DNA of 49,687 nucleotides from Bacteroidales bacterium (GTDB lineage Bacteria; Bacteroidota; Bacteroidia; Bacteroidales; UBA12170): NCBI GenBank assembly GCA_016929955.1, contig JAFGHU010000116.1, positions 1-49,687 on the forward strand. Reading direction: 5' to 3'. Each line of letters starts with the position of its first letter. Positions within the stretch are counted from its first letter, which is position 1. Under the pieces are notes generated by a model. That model saw only the letters and a list, made by a program, of their open reading frames with translations, did not search any database and was not told the DNA's origin. Below are positions 7,404 through 16,026 of this stretch, piece after piece. The position numbers and the translations under genes were made by a program.

Positions 7404-7434
7404 CAAAGCTATTTTTCAACAAGTAAATTTACAA
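7404..7434 (-). promoter_or_regulatory. Promoter of the barrel gene
   Basis: Minus-strand -7 box TAGCTTTG (7404-7411) with a TTG at 7432-7434, 20 bases upstream, as a possible -33 element. The leader to the ATG at 7369 would be about 30 bases. Confidence 0.45.
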
Positions 7435-7590
7435 TAATCAGCAATACAATTTGGTTTAAAGGGCTTATTTTTTAGCAAAAATTGTTAATTACTTTAACAT
7501 CAAACGAAAAAAGCACTTTTTTGTTGCATAAAAATACACTCATTTTTTATTTCAGTACAAAAACATCGGTTAAAAACCTGTTAATTTGAT

Positions 7591-7598
7591 TAGTTTTG
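7591..7598 (+). promoter_or_regulatory. -7 box for the LolC/E-like permease gene
   Basis: TAGTTTTG fits TAnnTTTG and ends 14 bases before the ATG at 7613. This argues for the ATG and against the in-frame TTG at 7586, which would lie upstream of the transcription start. Confidence 0.5.
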
Positions 7599-7612
7599 TA
7601 GCCAATCAGCTT

Positions 7613-8872
7613 ATGAAAACAAATCTATTTATTGCTCGTCGCTATTTGTTCTCAAAAAAATCGCACGCAATTATCAATATTATCTCCTTAATATCGATGG
7701 TTGGTGTTATGATTAGTACGGCAGCATTGATTATTGTGCTTTCTGTGTACAATGGTTTCGAAGGTTTAGTGCTTTCGCTTTTTAACCGCTTTAATCCTGA
7801 ACTTTTAATTGTTCCTGCCAAAGGAAAAACTTTTTTAATAAGCGATTTTCCTAGCGAAAAAGTACGCGCTTTAAGCGCCGTGGAGTATATAGAGCCAGTA
7901 CTCGAAGAAAATGTGCTTATTCGTTACAAAGACAAGCAAAGCATAGTACGCATAAAAGGCGTGCAGGCAAACTATACGGCTATGAACCATTTGGATACGG
8001 CCATTGTGCAGGGAAATTTCCTGCTCGAACAAGAGCTGTCGAACTATGCGGTTTTGGGCTATGGTGTTGCTTATAATTTACAGGCAAACTTGAATGATTT
8101 TGAAAATCCACTTCAATTTTATTTACCGGATAAAAAGAAAAAATTAGGTGCAGGATTCAACACCAATTTTAGAACCGCCCGTTTATTTCCTTCCGGTTTT
8201 TTTAGTGTTCGACAAGATTATGACGAAAAATATGTGTTTGTTCCTTTAAGTTTTGCGCGCGATTTACTCGATTTACCCGAATCAGTAAGCCGTATTGAAA
8301 TTGGACTTTTTAAAGGCAACGAACCCGAAACCATTAAAAATGAATTAATTAAACTTTTAGGGCAAGATTATATTGTAAAAACACGTGGCGAGCAACAATC
8401 GTTTTTACTTAAAATGATGCGCTCTGAGCGATGGGCTATTTTTTTAATCCTCGGATTTATTCTTCTAATTGCTGCATTTAATGTAATAGGATCATTGAGT
8501 ATGCTTATCATTGATAAAACCAAAGATATTTTTACGCTTCATGCTTTGGGGGCAAGCCGAAAATTCATTTTAAGCGTTTTTGCCTGGGAAGGATTGCTCA
8601 TTAGTTTATCCGGAGGCCTAATCGGATTGATTATTGGCGGATCAATTGCCTGGATACAACAGTATTTTGGCCTTATCGGTTTAGGAAATGGAGGAAATTT
8701 TGTGGTGGATACTTATCCTGTTCAGATAAAAGCATTGGATTTTATTCTCGTTTTGGCTATAGTTTTTTCGACAAGTATTTTTTCTGTCCTTTATCCACTT
8801 TATCAATTATCGAACAAAATAAAAGAAACCCGAAGCAATATAAACGCAATCAAAAATGTATTTCATAGTTAA
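7613..8872 (+). CDS. LolC/LolE-type ABC transporter permease (FtsX family)
   Basis: Inner-membrane permease of about 419 residues with the MacB/LolCE layout. There is one N-terminal helix in the segment HAIINIISLISMVGVMISTAALIIVLSVYNGFEG, a ~240-residue periplasmic domain, then three C-terminal helices in the FtsX domain (about 275-405, with LLIAAFNVIGSLSMLIIDKTKDI and LGASRKFILSVFAWEGLLISL). In this family it works with a LolD-type ATPase to move lipoproteins towards the outer membrane. No ATPase gene is adjacent, which is usual in Bacteroidota. The start is taken at ATG 7613, which gives MKTNLFIARRYLFSKKS as in relatives. Confidence 0.82.
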   Translation: MKTNLFIARRYLFSKKSHAIINIISLISMVGVMISTAALIIVLSVYNGFEGLVLSLFNRFNPELLIVPAKGKTFLISDFPSEKVRALSAVEYIEPVLEENVLIRYKDKQSIVRIKGVQANYTAMNHLDTAIVQGNFLLEQELSNYAVLGYGVAYNLQANLNDFENPLQFYLPDKKKKLGAGFNTNFRTARLFPSGFFSVRQDYDEKYVFVPLSFARDLLDLPESVSRIEIGLFKGNEPETIKNELIKLLGQDYIVKTRGEQQSFLLKMMRSERWAIFLILGFILLIAAFNVIGSLSMLIIDKTKDIFTLHALGASRKFILSVFAWEGLLISLSGGLIGLIIGGSIAWIQQYFGLIGLGNGGNFVVDTYPVQIKALDFILVLAIVFSTSIFSVLYPLYQLSNKIKETRSNINAIKNVFHS

Positions 8873-8919
8873 ATTGTCTTAAATGATAAGCCCTTAAAAG
8901 CTTACACCATTTTTTTAGC

Positions 8920-8927
8920 TATTTTTG
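8920..8927 (+). promoter_or_regulatory. -7 box of the dut operon
   Basis: TATTTTTG fits TAnnTTTG, 28 bases before the dut ATG. No good -33 element seen. Confidence 0.45.
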
Positions 8928-8955
8928 TCGGAAATTTTAACTTAATAAAGTATCC

Positions 8956-9390
8956 ATGCGAATCAATATTGTTAACCATTCCAAACATCCTTTACCAACA
9001 TACGAAACCATTGCTTCGGCAGGGCTCGATTTACGCGCTTCACTCGATCAGTCGATTACACTAGAATCGCTCGAACGCAAATTAATTCCTACTGGACTAT
9101 TTATCGAATTGCCTGTTGGATATGAAGCACAAGTTCGTCCGCGTAGCGGGATGTCTTTTAAGTATGGAATTGGTGTTTTAAATGCTCCCGGAACGATTGA
9201 TGCCGATTATCGCGGAGAAATAAAAGTGATTTTGGTAAATCTAAGCAAAGATCCTTATACCATTAATGATGGCGAACGCATAGCACAAATGGTTATTGCA
9301 CGTCACGAGCAAGCAGAATGGATAGAAGTTGAAACTTTAAATCCCTCTGAAAGAGGAGCCGGAGGATTTGGTTCTACCGGTCATAAATAA
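8956..9390 (+). CDS. dut: Deoxyuridine 5'-triphosphate nucleotidohydrolase (dUTPase)
   Basis: Hydrolyses dUTP to dUMP and pyrophosphate, keeping uracil out of DNA and feeding thymidylate synthesis. All five trimeric-dUTPase motifs are present in 144 residues: AGLDLRA (22-28), RPRSGMS (61-67), [11 protein letters not shown] (79-89, holding the catalytic Asp), GERIAQMVI (106-114) and the C-terminal P-loop-like GGFGSTG (136-142). The length is normal. It is the first gene of a five-gene plus-strand operon, 21 bases before the TPR gene. The dut-TPR-DUF4292-peptidase order is a recurring Bacteroidota arrangement. Confidence 0.97.
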   Translation: MRINIVNHSKHPLPTYETIASAGLDLRASLDQSITLESLERKLIPTGLFIELPVGYEAQVRPRSGMSFKYGIGVLNAPGTIDADYRGEIKVILVNLSKDPYTINDGERIAQMVIARHEQAEWIEVETLNPSERGAGGFGSTGHK

Positions 9391-9411
9391 AAGAAATAAA
9401 TTGCAGCACTC

Positions 9412-11091
9412 ATGTTAAAAAAAATTCTCTTTTCCCTCTTCATCATCTTATTTATAGGACAGGTAAACGCGCAAGATGAAGCGATTAACAGCAAAGCCTT
9501 AAGTACTTACCTCGAAGCTGAAAACGCTTTTAGGGCAGATGAATATAATAAAGCTTTTAATGCCTATCAAAAAGTTTTGGAAATCGATCCTGAATTTGAT
9601 CCGGCCATGTTCCAACTCGCGCGTATTTATCTGATGAAAAACAATGTAGATGAGGCTTTTAAGTTGGCCCAGGAAGCTTATCAGCGCGATAATGAAAACG
9701 AAATGTACTCGCTATTAATGATCGATTTATACAAGCATTATGCAAAGTATGATGAGGCCATCGACGTTTATAAAAATCTGCTTGTTAAAGATCCGGCAAA
9801 TAGCGATTATTTAAATGATTTGGCACAACTCTATACGATTACAGAAAATACGGAAGAAGCCATAGCCACATACAATAAACTCGAGAAACAAGAGGGCGTA
9901 AATGAGCGTTTAAGTTTTTTAAAAAGAGATCTGTATATCAATGATGATCAATTCGATAATGCAGTAAAAGAGCTCATCAAACTTTCCAATAAATTCCCTG
10001 ATAACAGTCAGTATATCAGCATGATTGCCGAAATGTACATGGGAAATAAAGAACCCGACAAAGCCTATTTGTTTTATCAAAAGGTACTGGAAATGAATCC
10101 TGATGATCCCTATATTCGGATAACTTTAGCCGATTATTACCAACAAAAAGGCGATGTTGATTTAGCCTTTGAAAATTTACAGGCGGGCTATAAAAACCCA
10201 AAATTAGATTTAGAAACGAAGATTCAAGTATTGGTGGGATTGTTTGATTTAAAAAACATTCCGGCACAACGAATTCGAAAGGAATCTTTAAAATTGGCAA
10301 ATACTTTAACTCAAATTCATCCCGAAAAACCGGGTTCGCATGCCATTTATGCCGATTTGCTTTTTCGCGATAGCCTTTATTCCCAAGCTGCTTCAGAGTA
10401 CAAAGAAGTAATAAAAAGGGATAGCAGTCGCTATGTGGTTTGGGAACAATTGCTTTTTAGTCTGAACAACCTTACGCAAAACAAAGAGATCGTAAATGTG
10501 AGTCAACGTGCCATCAATCTATTCCCCAAAGAGCCTATTCCTTATTTGTTTAATGCCATTGGTTATCTTATCGAAAAAGACACAAAAAAAGCAATACTCA
10601 GTTTGGAAAAAGGAGCGCCTTTAGCCCAAAACACCAAGTTATTAGAACAATTTTATATGTATCAGGGCGATACATATTATCAAGACAATCAAGCTGAAAA
10701 AGCATTTAAAGCCTACGATAAATGTCTGGAAATAAATCCATCAAACACTTTTGTGTTAAATAATTACGCTTATTATCTTGCCTTAAGAAAAGAAAAACTC
10801 GACAAAGCAAAAACAATGTCTTTTACGGCGATATCGCTCGATCCAAATCCTACGAACCAAGACACTTATGGCTGGGTGCTTTATCAATTGGGCGATTATA
10901 ACGAAGCTTACAAATACATTGCTATGGCTATTGAAGGAGATGAAAAACCAAGCGCCGAAGTACTCGATCATATGGGAGATGTGTATTTTCGTTTGGGAGA
11001 TACAAAAAAAGCAAAAAAATTCTGGAAGAAAGCAAAGAAAAACGGATTGGACACGCCGGAATTTAACAACAAATTAGACCATGGATTATAA
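9412..11091 (+). CDS. Tetratricopeptide repeat protein, exported
   Basis: A 559-residue protein with a signal peptide (cut after VNAQ, residue 21) followed by TPR units nearly to the end. Clear units are AFRADEYNKAFNAYQKVLEIDP, KYDEAIDVYKNLLVKDP, EPDKAYLFYQKVLEMNPDDP, DTYYQDNQAEKAFKAYDKCL and GDYNEAYKYIAMAIEGD. It probably forms a periplasmic or outer-membrane-associated scaffold. In Bacteroidota this gene commonly stands between dut and a DUF4292 lipoprotein, suggesting an envelope-assembly role, but no activity is known to me. The stop TAA lies 1 base before the preferred start of the next gene. Confidence 0.85.
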   Translation: MLKKILFSLFIILFIGQVNAQDEAINSKALSTYLEAENAFRADEYNKAFNAYQKVLEIDPEFDPAMFQLARIYLMKNNVDEAFKLAQEAYQRDNENEMYSLLMIDLYKHYAKYDEAIDVYKNLLVKDPANSDYLNDLAQLYTITENTEEAIATYNKLEKQEGVNERLSFLKRDLYINDDQFDNAVKELIKLSNKFPDNSQYISMIAEMYMGNKEPDKAYLFYQKVLEMNPDDPYIRITLADYYQQKGDVDLAFENLQAGYKNPKLDLETKIQVLVGLFDLKNIPAQRIRKESLKLANTLTQIHPEKPGSHAIYADLLFRDSLYSQAASEYKEVIKRDSSRYVVWEQLLFSLNNLTQNKEIVNVSQRAINLFPKEPIPYLFNAIGYLIEKDTKKAILSLEKGAPLAQNTKLLEQFYMYQGDTYYQDNQAEKAFKAYDKCLEINPSNTFVLNNYAYYLALRKEKLDKAKTMSFTAISLDPNPTNQDTYGWVLYQLGDYNEAYKYIAMAIEGDEKPSAEVLDHMGDVYFRLGDTKKAKKFWKKAKKNGLDTPEFNNKLDHGL

Positions 11092-11092
11092 G

Positions 11093-11914
11093 ATGAATAA
11101 AAAATTACTCCTTTTTACAAGCCTGCTCCTCTTTATTTTAGTCTTTTCATCTTGCCGTAGTCAAAGAGCCAAAAACAAAAAACCCATCAAGCTCTATGGG
11201 CCGGATTACGTACTGACACAAATGCACGAAAAACAATCGACTTTCGAATGGTTTAGCGGTAAAGCCAAAGCCGATTTTATCGAAGGAAAGAAAAAAACAC
11301 CCTTCACCGCTCAAATTCGAATCAAGCGCGACAGTGCCATTTGGATTTCTGTTTCGAGCGGAATTGGCGTAGAAGGAGCTCGATTATTGCTTACCAAAGA
11401 CTCCGTTAAATTTGTAAACCGCTTAAACAAAACTTATTTTGTGGGCGATTACGATTTCCTTTCCAACTTGATAGATACCGAAATTGATTATTTTAAAATA
11501 CAAGCCTTATTAACAGCTAAAGATTTTTCGTGGTACGATTATCAAGATTTAAAAGTAAAACTCGATAGCCGATTGTATCAAGTGGAATCGACAAATCGAC
11601 ATGAATTGAAAAAACAGTCAAAAATCACTAATTTTGTAGATGCTATATATTATCAAAGTTTATGGATTAATCCGGAAACGTTTAAAATTGAACGCATTAA
11701 AATAACAGAATTGGGAAAGGACAATAAAAAAATAATTGCGTTTTACAAGCAATACAGAACAAATAACAAGCAGCTAATCCCTTATTCTATCGATATTGAA
11801 CTTGATAGCGATAAAGCCATGACTTTAGAAATGGTTTATTACAAAATCAATCTTGACGAAAAAGTGGGATTTCCTTTTAGTATATCATCAAAATATTCAC
11901 CCATTCAATTATGA
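11093..11914 (+). CDS. DUF4292 family lipoprotein
   Basis: Predicted lipoprotein of about 273 residues with lipobox FSSC (Cys21). The body alternates short beta strands (FEWFSGKAKADFIEGKKK, TAQIRIKRDSAIWISVSSGIGVEGARLLLTKDSVKFVNRLNKTYFVGDYDFL), which is the pattern of DUF4292. From memory this family has a LolA/LolB-like fold, which would fit lipoprotein handling at the outer membrane; that is inference. I place the start at ATG 11093, 1 base after the TPR stop, rather than at ATG 11081, because it gives the shorter, typical MNKKLLLF signal. The stop overlaps the next start by 4 bases (ATGA). Confidence 0.8.
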   Translation: MNKKLLLFTSLLLFILVFSSCRSQRAKNKKPIKLYGPDYVLTQMHEKQSTFEWFSGKAKADFIEGKKKTPFTAQIRIKRDSAIWISVSSGIGVEGARLLLTKDSVKFVNRLNKTYFVGDYDFLSNLIDTEIDYFKIQALLTAKDFSWYDYQDLKVKLDSRLYQVESTNRHELKKQSKITNFVDAIYYQSLWINPETFKIERIKITELGKDNKKIIAFYKQYRTNNKQLIPYSIDIELDSDKAMTLEMVYYKINLDEKVGFPFSISSKYSPIQL

Positions 11915-13116
11915 GTTGGCGAAAGTCGACATATTATCCTCCTATTAAATCGGCTTTAACGCTACTTTTTTTCCTATTTGTGTACACGGGTTTTGCCCAA
12001 ACGCAAACCGAACTCAACAATCAAATTTTATTGCTCGAAAAAGAAATTGCTTATACCAACGAGCTCTTAAATACGACATTAAAAAGCAAAGACGATTCGT
12101 ATTATAAAATCGAATTACTTGCTCGTCAAATAAGTCGACACGAAAAAGTATTGGGTTCTATTCAAAAAGAAATCGATAATATTAGCCATGATATTGATTC
12201 CAAACAACTAGAGATCAGAAAGAAACAAGCTGAACTTGCTGCACTCAAAGAAGAGTACGCCAAAATGATTTACTTTGCCAATCGAAACCGCGAAAACTAC
12301 GATAAGCTAATGTTTCTTTTTTCGTCGAAAGATTTTAATCAAGCCTATAAGCGATTAAAATATTTTGAACAATATAGTCATTATCGCAAAAATCAGGTTA
12401 AGCTGATTAACGAACGTCAGGAAGCCTTGGATAAAGACATCAAGCAACTTGAAAAAAACAAAGCCGAAAAATTAAGCCTTCGTTTAAAAGAAACCCAAAC
12501 AAAAGAAAAATTAAATCAGCAAAAAATTGAACAACAACGCAGTTTAAACCGATTAAAATCTAAAGAAAACGGACTTAAATCGGATCTGCGAAAAAAAGAA
12601 CGGCAAAAAGACGCCCTTAAAAAAGCCATAGCAAAATTAATAGCTAATGAGGCCGAAAAAACGAAGAAATTTGCACTTACACCGGAAGAGCTCAGCATAA
12701 GTGGTGACTTTGAAAACAATCAGGGAAAACTTCCCTGGCCGGTAGAACGAGGAGTCCTTTTTAGCTCCTTTGGCGAACATGCGCATCCTTATATTAAAGG
12801 CATAAAAATAAGAAACGACGGTATCGATATTGCGACAGACGAAGGCAGTCAGGCCAGAGCTATTTTTGATGGTGAAGTTCGCAGTATCATATCTGTTCCC
12901 GGAACACCTAATTATGCCATTTTAATAAAACATGGCAATTATTTTACACTCTATTCTAATATAACCAAAGCTATAGTAAGTCCCGGACAGAAAGTAAAAG
13001 CACGACAAAATTTAGGTGAGATCTACAAAGAGCCTTCCGATCAAAGTACAAAACTTCAGTTTCAACTTTGGAAAAACACAACTAAACTTAATCCAATTAA
13101 CTGGCTATCGAAATGA
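11911..13116 (+). CDS. EnvC-like murein hydrolase activator with degenerate LytM domain
   Basis: Periplasmic factor of 401 residues. A signal peptide (to about GFAQ, 30) leads to a long coiled coil (about 32-250, very rich in Lys/Glu/Gln), then a C-terminal M23/LytM domain (275-401). Most zinc ligands of an active peptidase are replaced: the HxGID motif reads NDGID (Asn302, Asp306 kept), YAHL reads YSNI, and the final HLHF reads KLQF. EnvC and NlpD of E. coli are likewise catalytically dead and act by switching on amidases during cell separation. The same role is likely here, but no amidase gene is in the window. It overlaps both neighbours by 4 bases. Confidence 0.85.
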   Translation: MSWRKSTYYPPIKSALTLLFFLFVYTGFAQTQTELNNQILLLEKEIAYTNELLNTTLKSKDDSYYKIELLARQISRHEKVLGSIQKEIDNISHDIDSKQLEIRKKQAELAALKEEYAKMIYFANRNRENYDKLMFLFSSKDFNQAYKRLKYFEQYSHYRKNQVKLINERQEALDKDIKQLEKNKAEKLSLRLKETQTKEKLNQQKIEQQRSLNRLKSKENGLKSDLRKKERQKDALKKAIAKLIANEAEKTKKFALTPEELSISGDFENNQGKLPWPVERGVLFSSFGEHAHPYIKGIKIRNDGIDIATDEGSQARAIFDGEVRSIISVPGTPNYAILIKHGNYFTLYSNITKAIVSPGQKVKARQNLGEIYKEPSDQSTKLQFQLWKNTTKLNPINWLSK

Positions 13117-14216
13117 GAAAAGACAAAAGAATAGTGCTTACTTTAGATGCAGGTGGAACTAATTTTAGATTTTCTGCTATTCAGAGCGGAAATAGCATTG
13201 CAAATCCGATTCATTTGCCTTCAAAAGCCAATACTTTAGAGGAGATTTTAAACAAAATCGTGGCGGGTTTTCAATCCTTAATCGATCAACTCAAGCAAGC
13301 TCCAAGTGCTATCAGTTTTGCTTTTCCCGGTCCGGCTGATTATGAGCAAGGCATTATCGGAGATTTAGAAAATTTACCGCTTTTTAAAGGCGGCATTGCT
13401 TTGGGTCCTTTTCTACAAAACCATTTCAAGGTTCCGGTATACATCAATAACGATGGCGATTTATTTGCTTTAGGAGAGGCTATTGGCGGAATATTACCTC
13501 AAATCAATCTTGCCTTAGAAAAGGCGGGCAATCCGAAAAAATACCGAAATTTATTGGGCTTAACTTTAGGCACAGGTTTTGGAGCCGGCATTGTATCCAA
13601 CGGAAAATTATTTACAGGTGATAATTCAGCACAAGCCGAAATAAACAGAATGCGCAATTACTTGTTTCCCGAAACGAGTATTGAAGATAGCGTGAGTATT
13701 CGGGCTGTTAAACGCGTTTATTCCGAAGCATCAAATACAGACTTAAAACACTGTCCCAATCCTTTCGAAATCTACAAAATTGCAAAAAACGAGGCAAAAG
13801 GAAATAGGAAAGCAGCCTTAAAGGCATTTGAACATTTAGGAATTGCTGTGGCAAATGCAGCCGCTGATGCCAATACGCTAATCGATGGAATTATTGTAAT
13901 AGGCGGCGGACTTTCAGGTGCGGCCGATTTATTTATGCCAACCCTTGTTAAAGAAATGAATCGTCCTTTTCATACTTTAAATGGCGATTCACTCGACCGA
14001 ATGGAAGTGAGCGCCTATAACCTGAACGACGAAACAGAAAAAGAAGCTTTTCTCAAGGCAAACACGGCACAAATAAAGATTCCTTATAGCGATAAAACAA
14101 TAACTTACGATAAAACCAAAAAAACGGGAATTGCAACAAGTGTTTTAGACACTTCTATTGCCGTGGCTTTGGGAGCTTATGCTTTTGCTTTACAAAAACT
14201 GGATCAAAAAGCGTAA
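13113..14216 (+). CDS. ROK family protein (sugar kinase-like)
   Basis: A 367-residue member of the ROK/glucokinase superfamily. It carries phosphate-1 motif LDAGGTNFRF (11-20), catalytic Asp114 in INNDGDLFALGE, phosphate-2 motif GTGFGAG (153-159) and adenosine motif IVIGGGLSGAADLF (261-274). It would phosphorylate a hexose with ATP. The classic ROK zinc signature (GH plus CxCG) is missing: the region after SAQAEINRM has no Cys cluster, so the substrate may differ from glucose or N-acetylmannosamine. It is translationally coupled to the EnvC gene (ATGA overlap), which hints at a link to cell-wall sugar recycling. Confidence 0.8.
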   Translation: MRKDKRIVLTLDAGGTNFRFSAIQSGNSIANPIHLPSKANTLEEILNKIVAGFQSLIDQLKQAPSAISFAFPGPADYEQGIIGDLENLPLFKGGIALGPFLQNHFKVPVYINNDGDLFALGEAIGGILPQINLALEKAGNPKKYRNLLGLTLGTGFGAGIVSNGKLFTGDNSAQAEINRMRNYLFPETSIEDSVSIRAVKRVYSEASNTDLKHCPNPFEIYKIAKNEAKGNRKAALKAFEHLGIAVANAAADANTLIDGIIVIGGGLSGAADLFMPTLVKEMNRPFHTLNGDSLDRMEVSAYNLNDETEKEAFLKANTAQIKIPYSDKTITYDKTKKTGIATSVLDTSIAVALGAYAFALQKLDQKA

Positions 14217-14302
14217 TCCATACTAAACCGATTCAATCTGCGTTCTACTTTCGCTTTCTTCTCATTGGATTTTGTACATTTACTTTTCCAAACAACGCGA
14301 TT

Positions 14303-15814
14303 ATGGATTTTTACACCCAACAAAATAAATGGAAACTTATTTTATCACTCCTTGGTGTAATCCTTATTTTAAGCTCTTTATGGTATTCTAATTTATTGGT
14401 AAATAATGTACGCGAACGCGAACGCGAAAATATCCGACTTTGGGCCAGAGCTGTTCATAAACGTGCTGATTTAGTAAAAACAACAGACTTACTCTTTTCG
14501 CAACTGCAAGTAGAAGAGCGAAAAAAAGTAGCCTTATTGGCTGAGGCACATAAAAGAATCAATAAAAAAGATTTAGACGAAGATCTGACTTTCTATTTCG
14601 ATATTATCACCAGCAATACCACTATTCCGGTTATACAAACCAATAGAAATAAAGAAATTCTGGGTAGTATGAATGTGGAAGATAATTTGGACAGTATTAA
14701 AATCCTGAACGGCGATTTACTTGCTTCTTTTAGTCAATATCCGCCTGTAGAAATGGATTATTTCAACAACGAAAAATTTTATTTATACTATAAAGACAGT
14801 CGCATTTTTACTGAAACACAAAAAATGCTCGAAGATTTAAATAGATCTTTCATCAATGAAGTTTTAACAAATACTTCCTCTGTTCCTGTTATAATAACAG
14901 ATTCCAGTCGGAAAGCAGTATTGTATACGGGCAATATCGCATCAAAAAAAGATAGCGATTCGCTCTATATTCAGCATTTGTTGATAAAAATGCAAAATCG
15001 CAATACGCCCATAGAAATCGAATTGGGCGGAGGTCAAAAGCAATACATCTTTTATAGCGATTCTGCATTGTTGACACAGTTGACCTATTATCCCATTATT
15101 ATTTTTATAGCCATTGGCTTATTATTGATGTTTGCCTATTTGGCTTTTCATACCGCACAAACTAGTGCTCAAAATAAACTTTGGGCTGGTTTGGCAAAAG
15201 AAACGGCGCATCAAATCGGAACTCCTTTATCTTCGATGTTAGCCTGGGTTGAATTGCTCCGAAGCAATGAATCGATACAAGCGCATTTGGTCGAATTTGA
15301 AAAAGATTTAAACCGTTTAGAAATAATTAGCGATCGTTTTTCGAAAATAGGATCTACACCAAAACTAGAATATCTGCCTATTTATGAAGTGATTAGCGAG
15401 GTTATTACTTACCTTAAAACACGATCATCAAAAAAGGTGAATTATTATTTGCGTGCAGATATAAAAGATTCAACAAAAGCTAAAATTCCACTCAATGCCC
15501 AACTTTTTGCCTGGGTCATCGAAAATGTTTGTAAAAATGCACTGGATGCTATGTCGGGAAACGGCAGCATAGAAATTGTACTAAGCGAAGACGAAAAGCA
15601 TGTTTTTGTTGATATTAGTGATACCGGAAAAGGAATTCCAAAGAGCAATTTTAAGAATGTTTTTCGTCCTGGATTCACAAGCAAAAAACGAGGTTGGGGC
15701 TTGGGTTTATCACTGGCTCAAAGGATAATACAGCATTATCACAAAGGCAAAATCTTTGTAAAAAATTCAGTAATCAATCAGGGAAGCACTTTTCGGATTA
15801 TGCTTAAAAAATAA
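14303..15814 (+). CDS. Membrane-bound sensor histidine kinase (orphan)
   Basis: A 503-residue kinase with helix TM1 (about 11-33), a ~230-residue periplasmic sensor region, helix TM2 (about 262-282) and a cytosolic kinase core. The H-box is AKETAHQIGTPLSSML with His303. The N-box is NVCKNALDAM (408-417), G1 is DTGKG (440-444), and the F/G2 region is FRPGFTSKKRGWGLGLS (454-470). There is no recognisable HAMP domain between TM2 and the H-box, only about 15 residues. No response regulator is adjacent. The sensor part has no family I recognise. It starts 86 bases after the ROK gene. Confidence 0.88.
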   Translation: MDFYTQQNKWKLILSLLGVILILSSLWYSNLLVNNVRERERENIRLWARAVHKRADLVKTTDLLFSQLQVEERKKVALLAEAHKRINKKDLDEDLTFYFDIITSNTTIPVIQTNRNKEILGSMNVEDNLDSIKILNGDLLASFSQYPPVEMDYFNNEKFYLYYKDSRIFTETQKMLEDLNRSFINEVLTNTSSVPVIITDSSRKAVLYTGNIASKKDSDSLYIQHLLIKMQNRNTPIEIELGGGQKQYIFYSDSALLTQLTYYPIIIFIAIGLLLMFAYLAFHTAQTSAQNKLWAGLAKETAHQIGTPLSSMLAWVELLRSNESIQAHLVEFEKDLNRLEIISDRFSKIGSTPKLEYLPIYEVISEVITYLKTRSSKKVNYYLRADIKDSTKAKIPLNAQLFAWVIENVCKNALDAMSGNGSIEIVLSEDEKHVFVDISDTGKGIPKSNFKNVFRPGFTSKKRGWGLGLSLAQRIIQHYHKGKIFVKNSVINQGSTFRIMLKK

Positions 15815-16026
15815 GGCTGAATTATTAAATTCATATTAAAAAACCCAGTAAAATTTAGTTGAAACAGGCGCTCATTACCTTCTGTTTTTTCTTGAACGGC
15901 ATTGGCTCTCAACGAAGTTAAAATTTAGTGAATTGGCGTTTTAGTGGCTAATTTTCTTTCGCCACCAAAGCTCAAAAACACCTAAAAAGCTCAAAATAAT
16001 TTAAGCAAAGAGATTAGAATGCTTTT

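Noticed and set aside
10016-10300. 94-codon minus-strand frame inside the TPR gene
   Set aside because: It is the complement of a well-supported coding region with no domain of its own.
15815-16026. Possible small gene or RNA between the sensor kinase and pepF
   Set aside because: The 212 bases contain no protein-like frame, strong hairpin or promoter match; only a short AAAATTTAGT motif occurs twice.
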